Below are positions 31,548 through 39,281 of a stretch of 39,281 nt of DNA, piece by piece. Positions within the stretch are counted from its first letter, which is position 1. Each line of letters begins with the position of its first letter. Made by a program: the position numbers and the translations under genes. Below the pieces are notes generated by a model. The model saw only the letters and a list, made by a program, of their open reading frames with translations. It was not told the DNA's origin and ran no database searches. This DNA is from Treponema sp. (GTDB lineage: Bacteria; Spirochaetota; Spirochaetia; Treponematales; Breznakiellaceae): NCBI GenBank assembly GCA_031288005.1, contig JAITSE010000066.1:1-39281 (forward strand), in the 5' to 3' direction.

Positions 31548-32225
31548 ATGATACGGTTTGAATGGAGATATGTGGTTGAATACTTCCCCAAAATAGTCGC
31601 CTTCTTGCCGACGACGCTGCTGATAGTGGCGTTCGCGGCGGTTTTCGGCTTGTTGATAGGCGCGCTGTTCGCCGTAGCCCGCATTGAGCGGGTGCCTGTT
31701 CTGCGTGAAATTTCCGCCGTGGCGGTGTCCTTTATCCGCGGCACGCCTATCTTCATTCAGCTTTTTGTCGTGTACTACGGGCTGCCGCTGCTGCTGCTGC
31801 CGCTGGGAATCAACATCATGCGGGCGAGCAAGATGGTTTTTGTGCTCATCGCCTACGCATTCAACGTGGCGGGCTTCGCCTCTGAGATGATACGGAGCGC
31901 GGTGCTGGCGGTGCCGAAAAGCCAGTGGGACGCGGCGCTGTCCGTGGGACTCAGCAAGCCGCTGACATACCTTAGGGTGATTGTCCCGCAGAGCGTGGTA
32001 ATAGCTATCCCGTCAACGGGGCGGCTTCTTACCGCGGCGCTATCCGATACGGCCCTCGCCTCGGCTATGGGCATAGTTGACGCGCTTGAACGGGCCAGGC
32101 TCCTGGGCGATCACTCGATGCACAAACTGGAAGCGTACGTGGATGTGGCCGTGATATTTGTCAGCCTTTCCTTCCTGTTCGAGCGTTTTTTCAAGTATCT
32201 GGAGAAAAAGTATGCAAGAAATTAG
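31548..32225 (+). CDS. Polar amino-acid ABC importer permease
   Basis: The 225-residue inner-membrane permease belongs to the HisM/GlnP type, with about five hydrophobic segments. The EAA-type coupling loop is visible in SEMIRSAVLAVPKSQWDAALSVGLSKPLTYLRVIVPQS, and the family's FIRGTPIFIQLFVVYYGLP precedes it. The start at 31548 follows GGAGAG by ten bases. It begins the importer operon; the binding protein, second permease and ATPase follow at 32424, 33237 and 33916. The presence of two different permeases implies a heterodimeric channel. Cystine or a related sulfur amino acid is the likely substrate, inferred from cysK downstream. Confidence 0.87.
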   Translation: MIRFEWRYVVEYFPKIVAFLPTTLLIVAFAAVFGLLIGALFAVARIERVPVLREISAVAVSFIRGTPIFIQLFVVYYGLPLLLLPLGINIMRASKMVFVLIAYAFNVAGFASEMIRSAVLAVPKSQWDAALSVGLSKPLTYLRVIVPQSVVIAIPSTGRLLTAALSDTALASAMGIVDALERARLLGDHSMHKLEAYVDVAVIFVSLSFLFERFFKYLEKKYARN

Positions 32226-32423
32226 CGTTCCGCGCCGTTTTTTCCGGCGTCCAAGAGCGGCTACGGACTACTGCAAAACGCGCAAATCGCATTTCGCTGC
32301 CGGGTATGGCGGCGGGGGCGTTGCGGGGGTGGGAAACTCCCGCTGAGGGGGGTGGGGCGCAACCGTGTGCGCCCCAGGGGGAGACTTCCCCCTTTAAATG
32401 AAAAATTTTTTAAGGAGTATTAC

Positions 32424-33224
32424 ATGAAAAATAAATTGAAAACCGCAGTTTTTGCGGCATTGATTCTCGCGGCGGCCTTGTCTTGCAAGAACAAGGAACA
32501 GACGGTGGTAATCGGCACAGGCCAGTCTTATGAGCCTTTTTGCTACCGGGATGCGGATGGAAACCTTACAGGTTATGACGTTGAAGTTGTCCGCGAGATT
32601 GGCAGGCGGCTCCCTGAGTACAAGTTTGAGTTCGAAATATTTGAGTTCAAGAATGTGCTGGTCTCCCTCGCTTCGGGCAAGATTGACGTGGGCGCTCACG
32701 AGTTTGAGGAGAATCCTGACCGGCGCAAGACCTACCTGTACGGAGAGGAATACTACAACGACTACGACAGTTATGTTGCTGTCAAGGCGGACGGCCTCTG
32801 GGCGCATATCCGGGGAATTGACGACCTGGCGGGCAGCCCGGACGCGATATTACAGGTGTCCACAGGCTCGAATTACGAGGCTTTCGTCAAAACATGGAAC
32901 GCAACTCACGGCCCGGATAAGCAGATAACTTACGCCACATACGAAGACAGCTATGTCCTGGATGCGAATATCCTAAACGGCAAGAACGCTGCGCGGCTGA
33001 ATACGCTGTTTGACATCGAGCTTACGAACAGCAGGACGCCTGGGTTCAATCTGAAGGAGGTGGGTACTAAACCTGTTATCGAGTCAAAGGCATACTTCCT
33101 GTTCAAGAAGGGCAACGCCAAGCTGCAGCAGGCTTTTGACAAGGCATTGCGCGAGATGAAGGCTGACGGCGCCCTGGACAGCATCAAGGACAGGGTGTTT
33201 AGAGCGTATTTTGACAGCCTGTGA
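32424..33224 (+). CDS. Amino-acid ABC importer substrate-binding lipoprotein
   Basis: The 266-residue solute-binding protein has a lipobox LAAALSC and is of the SBP_bac_3 type. Characteristic pieces are VVIGTGQSYEPFCYRDADG, LTGYDVEVVREIGRRLP, VSLASGKIDVGAHEFEENPDRRKTYLYGEEYY and the late DKALREMKADGALDSIKDRVF. Cystine-binding relatives share this pattern, but the ligand cannot be assigned by eye. AAGGAG lies seven bases before ATG. The preceding 198 bases contain repeat-like G-rich sequence resembling the 39150-39180 region. It belongs with the permeases at 31548 and 33237. Confidence 0.88.
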   Translation: MKNKLKTAVFAALILAAALSCKNKEQTVVIGTGQSYEPFCYRDADGNLTGYDVEVVREIGRRLPEYKFEFEIFEFKNVLVSLASGKIDVGAHEFEENPDRRKTYLYGEEYYNDYDSYVAVKADGLWAHIRGIDDLAGSPDAILQVSTGSNYEAFVKTWNATHGPDKQITYATYEDSYVLDANILNGKNAARLNTLFDIELTNSRTPGFNLKEVGTKPVIESKAYFLFKKGNAKLQQAFDKALREMKADGALDSIKDRVFRAYFDSL

Positions 33225-33236
33225 TTCAGTTGCCTT

Positions 33237-33893
33237 ATGGATTTTAGCATTTCTTTCATGTTTCAAGCGATGCTGGAGGCGGGCGCGGCGATTCCCCGCT
33301 CTCTCGCCATCGCATTTTGCGCCGTTCTGCTGGGGCTGATTGTTGGCCCCGCTATCGCGCTTCTCCGGTTTTACCGCGTTCCAGTTTTTGGACGGGCCGG
33401 ACAGATAGTAATTACGATAGCGAAAGGGTTTCCTGTTGTGCTGGTGTATTTTATGCTGTTTATCATTCTGGCGCCGCGGGCTGCGATTCCTGTGGAGATT
33501 ATCATACTGCTCGGCATAGCGATAGGGACAAGCATAGAAATATCGGAAGCCGTCCGGGGAGCGATGGAGTCGGTTGAAAAGAGCCAGTTTGACGCGGCGC
33601 TTTCGATTGGGCATACGGGGCCGGCCATTCTTTTTAGGGTTGTGCTGCCCCAGATTGTCCCCGTGTGCGTGCCGGTGATGGGCAATGTTGTGATTCACGC
33701 GATAAAGGCGCTGCCTGTCGGGAGTATGATCGGCCTGCACGACATCCTGAGCGTGGCGCTGTCTGCGGCGGTGATAAACTACCGGTATCTGGAAAGCTAC
33801 ATCGCGGCGGCGCTGATATTCTGGGCTATATTCATCATTGTCGAAAAGTCTTTTTCGCTTGTGGAAAAGAAATTCAGCCATGTTAAGGTTTAG
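33237..33893 (+). CDS. Polar amino-acid ABC importer permease, second subunit
   Basis: In this 218-residue membrane protein of the same family as 31548-32225, the coupling loop is SEAVRGAMESVEKSQFDAALSIGHTGPAILFRVVLPQ. LPVGSMIGLHDILSVALSAA follows in the last third. It starts 13 bases after the binding-protein stop without a good ribosome binding site, suggesting translational coupling. Confidence 0.86.
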   Translation: MDFSISFMFQAMLEAGAAIPRSLAIAFCAVLLGLIVGPAIALLRFYRVPVFGRAGQIVITIAKGFPVVLVYFMLFIILAPRAAIPVEIIILLGIAIGTSIEISEAVRGAMESVEKSQFDAALSIGHTGPAILFRVVLPQIVPVCVPVMGNVVIHAIKALPVGSMIGLHDILSVALSAAVINYRYLESYIAAALIFWAIFIIVEKSFSLVEKKFSHVKV

Positions 33894-33915
33894 CCGGCTT
33901 TGTTAAGGAGGAAGA

Positions 33916-34674
33916 ATGCTTGAGATAAAACAGATACGAAAATCTTTCGGCAGAAACGCTGTTCTTGACGGGATAGATTTTCATGTGAGCGAGGGCGATG
34001 TCGTTTCGATAATCGGCCCCTCCGGTTCGGGGAAGACGACGCTGCTGCGCTGCGCCAACTTTCTTGAAAACGCCGATTCGGGGACGATACGGATAGACGA
34101 CTTGAGCGCGGACTTCGCGCATATACACAACAGGCAAAAAATCGCCATACGGAGGAAAACGGCGATGGTTTTTCAAAACTACGCGCTGTTTTTCAATATG
34201 AGCGCCGCGCAAAATGTGATGGAGGGCCTGCTTGTTTCCCGGAAGATGGGGAAGGACGAGGCGAGGGCCGCGGCGGAAGCCGTTTTGACCAAGGTGGGGC
34301 TGGGAGAGAAGCTTAACTCTAAGCCGCATGAGCTTTCAGGCGGACAGCAGCAGCGGGTGGGGATAGCGCGGGCTATAGCGCTTAACCCAAAGGTGATTCT
34401 TTTTGATGAGCCGACTTCCGCCCTTGACCCGGAAATGGTCGACGATATTTTTGGTTTGATTAAGCAGGTGGCAAAAGACGGCGCGACCATGGTGATTGTT
34501 ACCCATGAGATGCGCTTTGCCTATGAAATCTCAAACCGCATCGTATTCATGGACAAGGGCCGTATTCTCGCGGAAGGCTCGCCCGCCGAAATTTTTGACA
34601 ACCCAAGTGAGGAGCGCGTAAAACAGTTTGTGTCGCGGTTCAACTTTAACCGCGCCCCTGAATACTATTTGTAG
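33916..34674 (+). CDS. Polar amino-acid ABC importer ATP-binding protein
   Basis: The 252-residue cytoplasmic ATPase is complete. The Walker A is IGPSGSGKTTLLRC, the Q-loop is MVFQNYALF, the signature is ELSGGQQQRVGIARA, Walker B is VILFDEPTSALDPEMV and the switch is VTHEMRF. This is the GlnQ/HisP/cystine-importer group. AAGGAGGAAG precedes ATG. It completes the first importer. Confidence 0.92.
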   Translation: MLEIKQIRKSFGRNAVLDGIDFHVSEGDVVSIIGPSGSGKTTLLRCANFLENADSGTIRIDDLSADFAHIHNRQKIAIRRKTAMVFQNYALFFNMSAAQNVMEGLLVSRKMGKDEARAAAEAVLTKVGLGEKLNSKPHELSGGQQQRVGIARAIALNPKVILFDEPTSALDPEMVDDIFGLIKQVAKDGATMVIVTHEMRFAYEISNRIVFMDKGRILAEGSPAEIFDNPSEERVKQFVSRFNFNRAPEYYL

Positions 34675-34716
34675 CGCTTCCGGCGCGGCAAATGGCGCGG
34701 CAAATGGCGCGGACGC

Positions 34717-34745
34717 TTGACAGGAAATAAGCGCCCGATTATTAT
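34717..34745 (+). promoter_or_regulatory. Promoter of the sulfonate-type importer and cysK
   Basis: TTGACA (34717-34722), 17-bp spacer, TATTAT (34740-34745). It starts a second unit within the island, 43 bases after the first importer's last gene. Confidence 0.75.
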
Positions 34746-34748
34746 TAG

Positions 34749-34764
34749 AATTCCTATAGGAATT
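34749..34764 (+). promoter_or_regulatory. Perfect 16-bp palindrome at the transcription start
   Basis: AATTCCTATAGGAATT is fully self-complementary and begins three bases after the -10 box, so it covers the expected start site. The position fits a repressor operator. The GGAATT half-site recalls Rrf2-type (CymR-like) sulfur regulators, but that link is inference. Confidence 0.6.
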
Positions 34765-34789
34765 GTAGATTAGACTTAAGGAGATAAAA

Positions 34790-35905
34790 TTGAGGAAAAA
34801 TATTGCAGGACGGGGAAAAGCCCGCATCTTTGGAATTAGTATTGCCGTTCCGCTTCTGCTTGCGGCGGCCTTTGGTTTGGCCTCTTGCCAGAAAAAAAGC
34901 GCGGCGGCGGGGCAGCAAAAACTTGAAAAATTCAACATCATCGCAGACCCGAATCTTACTTCAAACCCGCTGGCGATAATCGCGCGGGAACGGGGCTACT
35001 TTCAGGAAGAAGGGCTTGACCCAAACTTTATTTTTTTGCGGGATGGCCGGACGGAAGCGCTAAGCACAGGGAAAGGGGATATTTACCTCCAGGAACTGAT
35101 TCCGCCTCTGGTTTACGCCTCTCAGGGAGCGCCGGTAAAGATCATTGGCGGCACTCTTTCAGGCGGCAACTATGTGATAACACGCCCGGAAAACGCGCAA
35201 AAGTACGCGCGGCTTGAGGACTGGAAGGGGGCGCGGCTTGGCACGGTGCGGCTCTCCACCTCGGAGATGGTTTCCCGCTACGCGCTGGGCAATACGAGCC
35301 TTGACCTGAGTAAGGACGTCAGCTTTCACGAGATAGACAACTACGTGAACATTATCGAGGCGGTCCGCAAGGGGCAGGTAGACATCGGCTTTATTGGGGG
35401 CGGGCCTTTCCGTAAATCGGCGCTGGACCTGGGGCTTGTGATTCTGTTCCCGATGAATCGCATGAGTCCCAATTATCTTTGCTGCCGCCTGAACGCCTAC
35501 ACGCCGTCCTTGCAGGCAAAGCGCGGCCTGTTTGTAAACTTCCTGCAAGCCTACCTGCGGGCGTACAGGGACTTTACCGATCCCGTCCAGCGGGACGGCA
35601 TCGTGGAAATGTTCGCGGAACTCACCTCGCAGAGCCCTGAGTTTGTGATTGAAACGATATTCGACAGTGAACTGAACGGCGAGCGCTCGTACAACCCCGA
35701 CCCCGACTTGAGCCGCGTAATCAACGTGTGGGACACGCTGATCGCGACGAACTACATCCAGCCCGGCGGCATCGACATAAAAGATGTTGTCGATACAACG
35801 GTGTACAGGGAGGCCCTTGAAAACATCAAGCAGCGTTATCCAGGGGAAATTCTGTTCGAGGAACTTACCGCTTATTACGAGGAAAACGACCTCGGCGTAC
35901 AGTAA
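34790..35905 (+). CDS. SsuA/TauA/NMT1-type ABC substrate-binding lipoprotein
   Basis: The 371-residue protein starts at TTG, supported by AAGGAGAT five to six bases upstream. The signal peptide ends at a lipobox GLASC. The mature part has the type-2 solute-binding layout with FNIIADPNLTSNPLAIIARERGYFQEEGLDP, TEALSTGKGDIYLQ, LSGGNYVITRPE and RKGQVDIGFIGGGP. Family members bind alkanesulfonates, taurine, nitrate or thiamine precursors. Proximity to cysK favours a sulfur compound; no SsuD or TauD monooxygenase is present, so how sulfur would be released is open. It is the first gene of a unit with ATPase, permease and cysK. Confidence 0.83.
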   Translation: MRKNIAGRGKARIFGISIAVPLLLAAAFGLASCQKKSAAAGQQKLEKFNIIADPNLTSNPLAIIARERGYFQEEGLDPNFIFLRDGRTEALSTGKGDIYLQELIPPLVYASQGAPVKIIGGTLSGGNYVITRPENAQKYARLEDWKGARLGTVRLSTSEMVSRYALGNTSLDLSKDVSFHEIDNYVNIIEAVRKGQVDIGFIGGGPFRKSALDLGLVILFPMNRMSPNYLCCRLNAYTPSLQAKRGLFVNFLQAYLRAYRDFTDPVQRDGIVEMFAELTSQSPEFVIETIFDSELNGERSYNPDPDLSRVINVWDTLIATNYIQPGGIDIKDVVDTTVYREALENIKQRYPGEILFEELTAYYEENDLGVQ

Positions 35906-35929
35906 GCGGGCGTATTTTAAGGCGGCGCT

Positions 35930-36733
35930 ATGAGCAAGATAGAAATAAAAGATTTAACCCTTGTGTTTGGGCAGAGCGGCAAGGAATTTACCGCCCTGTC
36001 CGGCGTAAACATCACGATAAATGACGGAGAGTTTGTCTGCGTGATAGGGCCTTCCGGCTGCGGCAAAAGCACGCTGCTTGGCGTGCTGGAAGGACTTACG
36101 ACGCCGACTTCGGGGAGCGTCCTTATAGACGGCGAGCCGGTGCGCGGCACGGGTACGGAGCGGGCGGTTGTATTCCAGCAATACACGCTGTTTCCCTGGA
36201 TGACGGCTAAGCAAAATGTTGTTTTTGGCATGAAGCAGGTGATCAAGCATTTAAACTCCGCCCGTTACGATTCGATTGCCGAAGAGTTTCTGGCCAAAGT
36301 GGGGCTTAACGGCATAGGGGAGAAGCTGCCGGGACAGCTTTCGGGCGGGATGCAGCAGCGCGTAGCCATAGCCCGCGCTCTGGCCGTGAACCCCAAGATT
36401 CTGTTGATGGACGAGCCTTTCGGCGCGATTGACGCCAAGACGCGGATAAGCCTTCAGGAACTGCTGCTTGATCTGTGGGACTCGGACGAAAACAGGAAGA
36501 CTGTTGTTTTTGTTACCCATGACATAGACGAGGCTCTGCTGCTTTCGGACAGGATTATCTTTATGAAGCCAAAAAAAATAGCGGAAGCTATCCATGTGAA
36601 TCTGCCGCGCCCGCGGAACAAGGACGGGCATCTGGTTGACAGCGATGAATACCGCCGGCTCCGCGCCATGCTTGTCTCCAAATTTTATCAGGATGTTACC
36701 GAGAATATAGGCGGAGAGGAGGTGGTTCTATGA
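35930..36733 (+). CDS. SsuB/TauB-type ABC ATP-binding protein
   Basis: The 267-residue ATPase has Walker [16 protein letters not shown]-loop [13 protein letters not shown], signature [16 protein letters not shown], Walker [13 protein letters not shown] and switch [14 protein letters not shown]. The FGAID and DIDEAL motifs are those of the nitrate/sulfonate/taurine group. It starts 24 bases after the binding-protein stop; the permease start overlaps its stop as ATGA. Confidence 0.92.
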   Translation: MSKIEIKDLTLVFGQSGKEFTALSGVNITINDGEFVCVIGPSGCGKSTLLGVLEGLTTPTSGSVLIDGEPVRGTGTERAVVFQQYTLFPWMTAKQNVVFGMKQVIKHLNSARYDSIAEEFLAKVGLNGIGEKLPGQLSGGMQQRVAIARALAVNPKILLMDEPFGAIDAKTRISLQELLLDLWDSDENRKTVVFVTHDIDEALLLSDRIIFMKPKKIAEAIHVNLPRPRNKDGHLVDSDEYRRLRAMLVSKFYQDVTENIGGEEVVL

Positions 36734-37686
36734 GCGCGGATGCGCGCCCTGAAAATTCAGGGCTAAGCGTGATTAAACGTTTTGCCAACCTGCCGACCCT
36801 GCTTTTTGCGCTGATTGCTTTTTTGGCGTTTTTTGCGCCGGGCAAGATGGCGGCGCGTTTTCCCATACAGGCGCCGTACGCTTTTTCAGGCGCGATACTG
36901 CTTTCGTGGCTTTATTTTCAGTACAAGCTGACGGCGGCGGAAGGCAGGCAGGCGGCGCTTGATGTAGCGTCTATGGTTTTCGGCTTTATGCTCGTTTGGG
37001 AGTTTTGCGTAACAAAACTTGACCTTCTGCCTTTCGTCTTTGTCCCCGCGCCTGAAAATGTGTTCAACGTGTATATCAAAGATTACAGGATGATTCTTTC
37101 AGGCTTCGCGCGTTCGGTATTTTTGCTGCTATCGGGTTTCGTCGCCTCTGTTTTTGCGGGCGTAGGGCTGGGAATAGCGGTGGGCTGGATACCGCGCCTG
37201 CGGAAAGCCGTGTTCCCAATCGCGAAGGCCATCAGCACGGTGCCAGCGCTTATCTACAGCCCCTATCTTGTCGTCATGATGCCGACATTTACAAGCGCGT
37301 CCATCTTTGTGATTTTCTGCGGAACTTTCTGGACGCTGTTTATGAACATGATACAACGGGTCGGGACAATCGATATGCGGATTATCAACACAGCGAAAAT
37401 ATTGAATGTAAAAACAAACACGATGCTTTTTAGAATCATTCTGCCGTATTCCCTGCCGCATATTATGAACGACATGACTACGGTGCTGTCGATTTCAGTT
37501 ATGACCCTGACGGTGGCGGAGATGATAGGCGCGGAGCGGGGAATGGGTTTTTATGTCAGACGCTCCCTTGACTACGCGAATTATACGCAGGCTATAGCGG
37601 GAATTTTTTTCATAGCGATTGTCATAACGCTGCTTAACGCCGTTATCGCGGTAGTCCGCAGAAAAACCATCAAATGGAGTTATTAA
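36730..37686 (+). CDS. SsuC/TauC-type ABC permease
   Basis: The 318-residue inner-membrane permease has hydrophobic segments at both ends and the coupling loop TAKILNVKTNTMLFRIILPYSLPHIMNDMTTVL. GVGLGIAVGWIPRLRKAVFPIAKAISTVPALIYSP fits the family's pre-loop region. A GGAGAGGAGGTGG site precedes ATG, which overlaps the upstream stop by four bases (ATGA). The N-terminus is longer than usual, about 70 residues with two extra hydrophobic stretches. Confidence 0.88.
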   Translation: MSADARPENSGLSVIKRFANLPTLLFALIAFLAFFAPGKMAARFPIQAPYAFSGAILLSWLYFQYKLTAAEGRQAALDVASMVFGFMLVWEFCVTKLDLLPFVFVPAPENVFNVYIKDYRMILSGFARSVFLLLSGFVASVFAGVGLGIAVGWIPRLRKAVFPIAKAISTVPALIYSPYLVVMMPTFTSASIFVIFCGTFWTLFMNMIQRVGTIDMRIINTAKILNVKTNTMLFRIILPYSLPHIMNDMTTVLSISVMTLTVAEMIGAERGMGFYVRRSLDYANYTQAIAGIFFIAIVITLLNAVIAVVRRKTIKWSY

Positions 37687-37689
37687 ACT

Positions 37690-38616
37690 ATGGCGGATAT
37701 TAAAAAGGATTTATCGGAACTTATCGGCAATACGCCGGTGCTTGAACTTTCGCGGATTGAAAAAAAGTTTTCCTCCGGCGCGCGTATTCTTGCGAAACTC
37801 GAATACCTAAATCCGGCGGGAAGCGTCAAGGACAGGATAGCCCGTTCCATGATTGAGGACGCGGAAGCCAAGGGGCTTATAGGCCCCGCCTCCGTCATCA
37901 TCGAGCCTACAAGCGGGAATACCGGCATAGGGCTTGCCGCTGTCGCCGCGTTCAAAGGGTACAGGCTAATTTTGATACTGCCTGAGACGGCCTCCGCCGC
38001 GCATCAAAACCTGCTGCGCCTGTACGGCGCGGAAATTTTTCTGACCGACGCGGCAAAGGGGGTAAAAGGGGCTATCAGCAAGGCGGAGGAGCTTGCCGCG
38101 GATATACCCGGCAGTTTTATTCCCGGCCAGTTTGTAAATCCGCAGAATCCGGCGGCGCACTATTCCTCCACGGGGCCTGAAATCTGGAACCAGACGGACG
38201 GCAAAATCGATTTTTTTGTCGCGGGCGTTGGCACAGGCGGCACGATTACCGGCGCGGGCAACTTCCTGAAAGCGGTAAAGCCTGAGATAAAGGTGATAGC
38301 GGTGGAACCCGACGCTTCTCCCTTCCTTTCGGAAGGGAGAAGCGGCCCGCACAAGATTCAGGGCATCGGGGCGGGTTTCGCTCCGGCAGTATTGAACACC
38401 CATGTCTATGACGAGATTATCCGCGTTAGCGATGAGGACGCCGTATCGATGATGCGCGAGATTGCCCGGACTGAAGGAATCCTTGTTGGAACATCTTCCG
38501 GCGCGGCGCTCTGGGCCGCTCTGAAACTAGCCAAATGTTCCGAGGCTTATGGAAAAAATATCGTTGTTCTTTTCCCCGATTCGGGGGAGCGTTATGTGCT
38601 TTCCGGTCAGGCTTAG
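37690..38616 (+). CDS. cysK: Cysteine synthase (O-acetylserine sulfhydrylase)
   Basis: The 308-residue PLP enzyme makes cysteine from O-acetylserine and sulfide. The PLP lysine lies in LNPAGSVKDRIARSMIEDA near residue 45. The substrate loop is IIEPTSGNTGIGLAAVAA, the phosphate-binding loop is GVGTGGTITGAG, and GISSGAALWAA-like GTSSGAALWAALK occurs near the end. It follows the permease by three bases, so it is the last gene of the importer unit. CysK and CysM cannot be separated with confidence by eye. No serine acetyltransferase (cysE) is in the window. Confidence 0.94.
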   Translation: MADIKKDLSELIGNTPVLELSRIEKKFSSGARILAKLEYLNPAGSVKDRIARSMIEDAEAKGLIGPASVIIEPTSGNTGIGLAAVAAFKGYRLILILPETASAAHQNLLRLYGAEIFLTDAAKGVKGAISKAEELAADIPGSFIPGQFVNPQNPAAHYSSTGPEIWNQTDGKIDFFVAGVGTGGTITGAGNFLKAVKPEIKVIAVEPDASPFLSEGRSGPHKIQGIGAGFAPAVLNTHVYDEIIRVSDEDAVSMMREIARTEGILVGTSSGAALWAALKLAKCSEAYGKNIVVLFPDSGERYVLSGQA

Positions 38617-38646
38617 CCGGCTGGAAACGTTTTACTGTAATCGAAT

Positions 38647-38674
38647 TTCTTTCAAAACTTCAGTTTTGAAAGAA
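38647..38674. repeat. 13-bp AT-rich hairpin after cysK
   Basis: TTCTTTCAAAACT (38647-38659), loop tc, AGTTTTGAAAGAA (38662-38674). It follows the cysK stop by 30 bases and may stabilise the 3' end. There is no U-tract, so termination is uncertain. Confidence 0.6.
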
Positions 38675-38701
38675 GAACCGTAACTATTCAGCCGGGCGCA
38701 T

Positions 38702-38984
38702 GGCTTGCCGCTGTGCGGTTGCGCCGGCGGCGCAACACACACGCGGTAGGACGCCGCGGGGGGCGTTACGGGGGGCGTTGCCCCCCGTAGAGGGGACAAG
38801 CCGCAAAGCGGCTTGCCGCTGTCAGGAGCGCCGGTGGCGCTCCTAGACACGCGGTAGGAGGTTGCGGGGTTTTAGGACAAGCCGCGAAGCGGCTTGCCGC
38901 TGTGCGGTTGCGCCGGTGGCGCAACACACACGCGGTAGGACGCCGCGGGGGGCGTTACGGGGGGCGTTGCCCCCCGTAGAGGGG
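38702..38984. repeat. Second modular hairpin repeat family
   Basis: Bases 38702-38795 and 38891-38984 match over 94 bp with a single difference (38728 C, 38917 T). A shorter, altered unit (38810-38880) lies between. Each unit has the frame GGCTTGCCGCTGT...ACGCGGTAGG around a hairpin: GTTGCGCC-ggc/ggt-GGCGCAAC in the outer units but AGGAGCGCC-ggt-GGCGCTCCT in the middle one. Linkers are CAAGCCGC-aaa/gaa-GCGGCTTG, and GGGGGGC-gtt-GCCCCCC is also present. All loops are triplets, as in the first family. Confidence 0.85.
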
Positions 38985-39012
38985 GTCGCCCGCAACAACG
39001 TGCGGGCGTAGG

Positions 39013-39130
39013 AGATCGGAAGGGCGTCGTGTAGGGAACGAGGGTTGAGGTGGGGGGGGGTGGGGGGGGGGGCCAAACACCCCGGGGGGGGGCGGGGGGG
39101 GGGGGGGTTGGGGGGGGGGTCCCCCCCCCT
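39013..39130. other. Illumina adapter read-through and poly-G artefact
   Basis: From 39013 the sequence AGATCGGAAGGGCGTCGTGT, then AGGGAACGAG, matches the TruSeq universal adapter apart from a few substitutions. It then decays into long G runs typical of two-colour chemistry, up to about 39120-39130. The translated strings LHDALPIS and PYTTPFRS are well-known adapter-derived peptides. This stretch is not biological. Confidence 0.95.
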
Positions 39131-39281
39131 AGCGGGGGCCGCCCGCAACATCGTGCGGGGGTAGGGGGAGACTTCCCCCCTCCCCTCTGAATAGTTACGA
39201 AGAATCTTTGAAAAACACGGTTTACAGCCCGTAGGTCGAAAAACTGTAAGAGCTTCCGCAAAACTAACCGGGTTTTGCGGG

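Noticed and set aside
32212..32346. 44-codon frame after the first permease
   Set aside because: It starts inside the permease, has no ribosome binding site of its own and has a Gly/Arg-rich composition from G-rich repeat DNA.
38843..39261. Proline-rich open frames at the window end
   Set aside because: They translate adapter and poly-G artefact; LHDALPIS and PYTTPFRS are adapter-derived peptides.
1..39281. tRNA or rRNA genes
   Set aside because: I looked through the intergenic regions for cloverleaf patterns with TTCGA-type arms and CCA ends and found none convincing; a tRNAscan run would settle it.

Overview
The window looks like a chromosomal contig from a spirochaete, most likely a gut-type Treponema. 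The main grounds are paired BspA-like leucine-rich-repeat lipoproteins with bacterial Ig-like arrays, several small lipoproteins with spirochaete-style lipoboxes, a secreted DUF4015 protein, and an anaerobe-style acetate kinase and ABC-importer content. The species cannot be fixed from sequence reading alone. Illumina adapter sequence and poly-G inside the last 300 bases show that this is an uncurated draft assembly.

Layout. 1-1240 is gene-free and packed with short perfect hairpins. 1241-7204 carries two paralogous surface lipoproteins on the minus strand, each with a matching sigma70-type promoter. 7305-9518 is a secreted DUF4015 glycosidase-like protein. After another repeat tract comes an AT-rich NYN-nuclease/cold-shock fusion gene (10072-11025), apparently leaderless. 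11375-14776 is the conserved minus-strand cluster rpmH-rnpA-yidD-yidC-jag, with overlapping genes and a structured leader, but no dnaA beside it. 15193-18396 holds a DUF115/MptE-like protein and a SurA/PpiD-like chaperone. 19145-21635 groups three genes tied to the tRNA anticodon loop: a queuosine-precursor transporter, tcdA and ttcA. An M15 peptidase, an XRE regulator, ackA, a PfkB kinase, a small double-psi beta-barrel protein, a DJ-1 protein, an XRE-cupin regulator with an acyl-CoA ligase, and two lipoproteins follow.

31468-38616 reads as a sulfur-acquisition island. A polar-amino-acid (probably cystine) ABC importer is followed by a sulfonate/nitrate/taurine-type ABC importer with its own promoter and a perfect 16-bp palindrome at the expected transcription start, and then by cysteine synthase.

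The most unusual signal is the intergenic DNA. Two repeat families (1-1240, 9600-10000, 11100, 15070, 18480-18680, 19905-20038, 30400-30640, 38700-38995) place perfect inverted repeats, mostly with 3-nt loops, inside conserved frames such as GGAGTTTTG/CAAAACTCC. Stem sequences differ from copy to copy but stay fully complementary. In at least one place the repeat appears to supply the ribosome binding site of a gene. Transcription, translation and protein function are all inferred here; no database search was possible.
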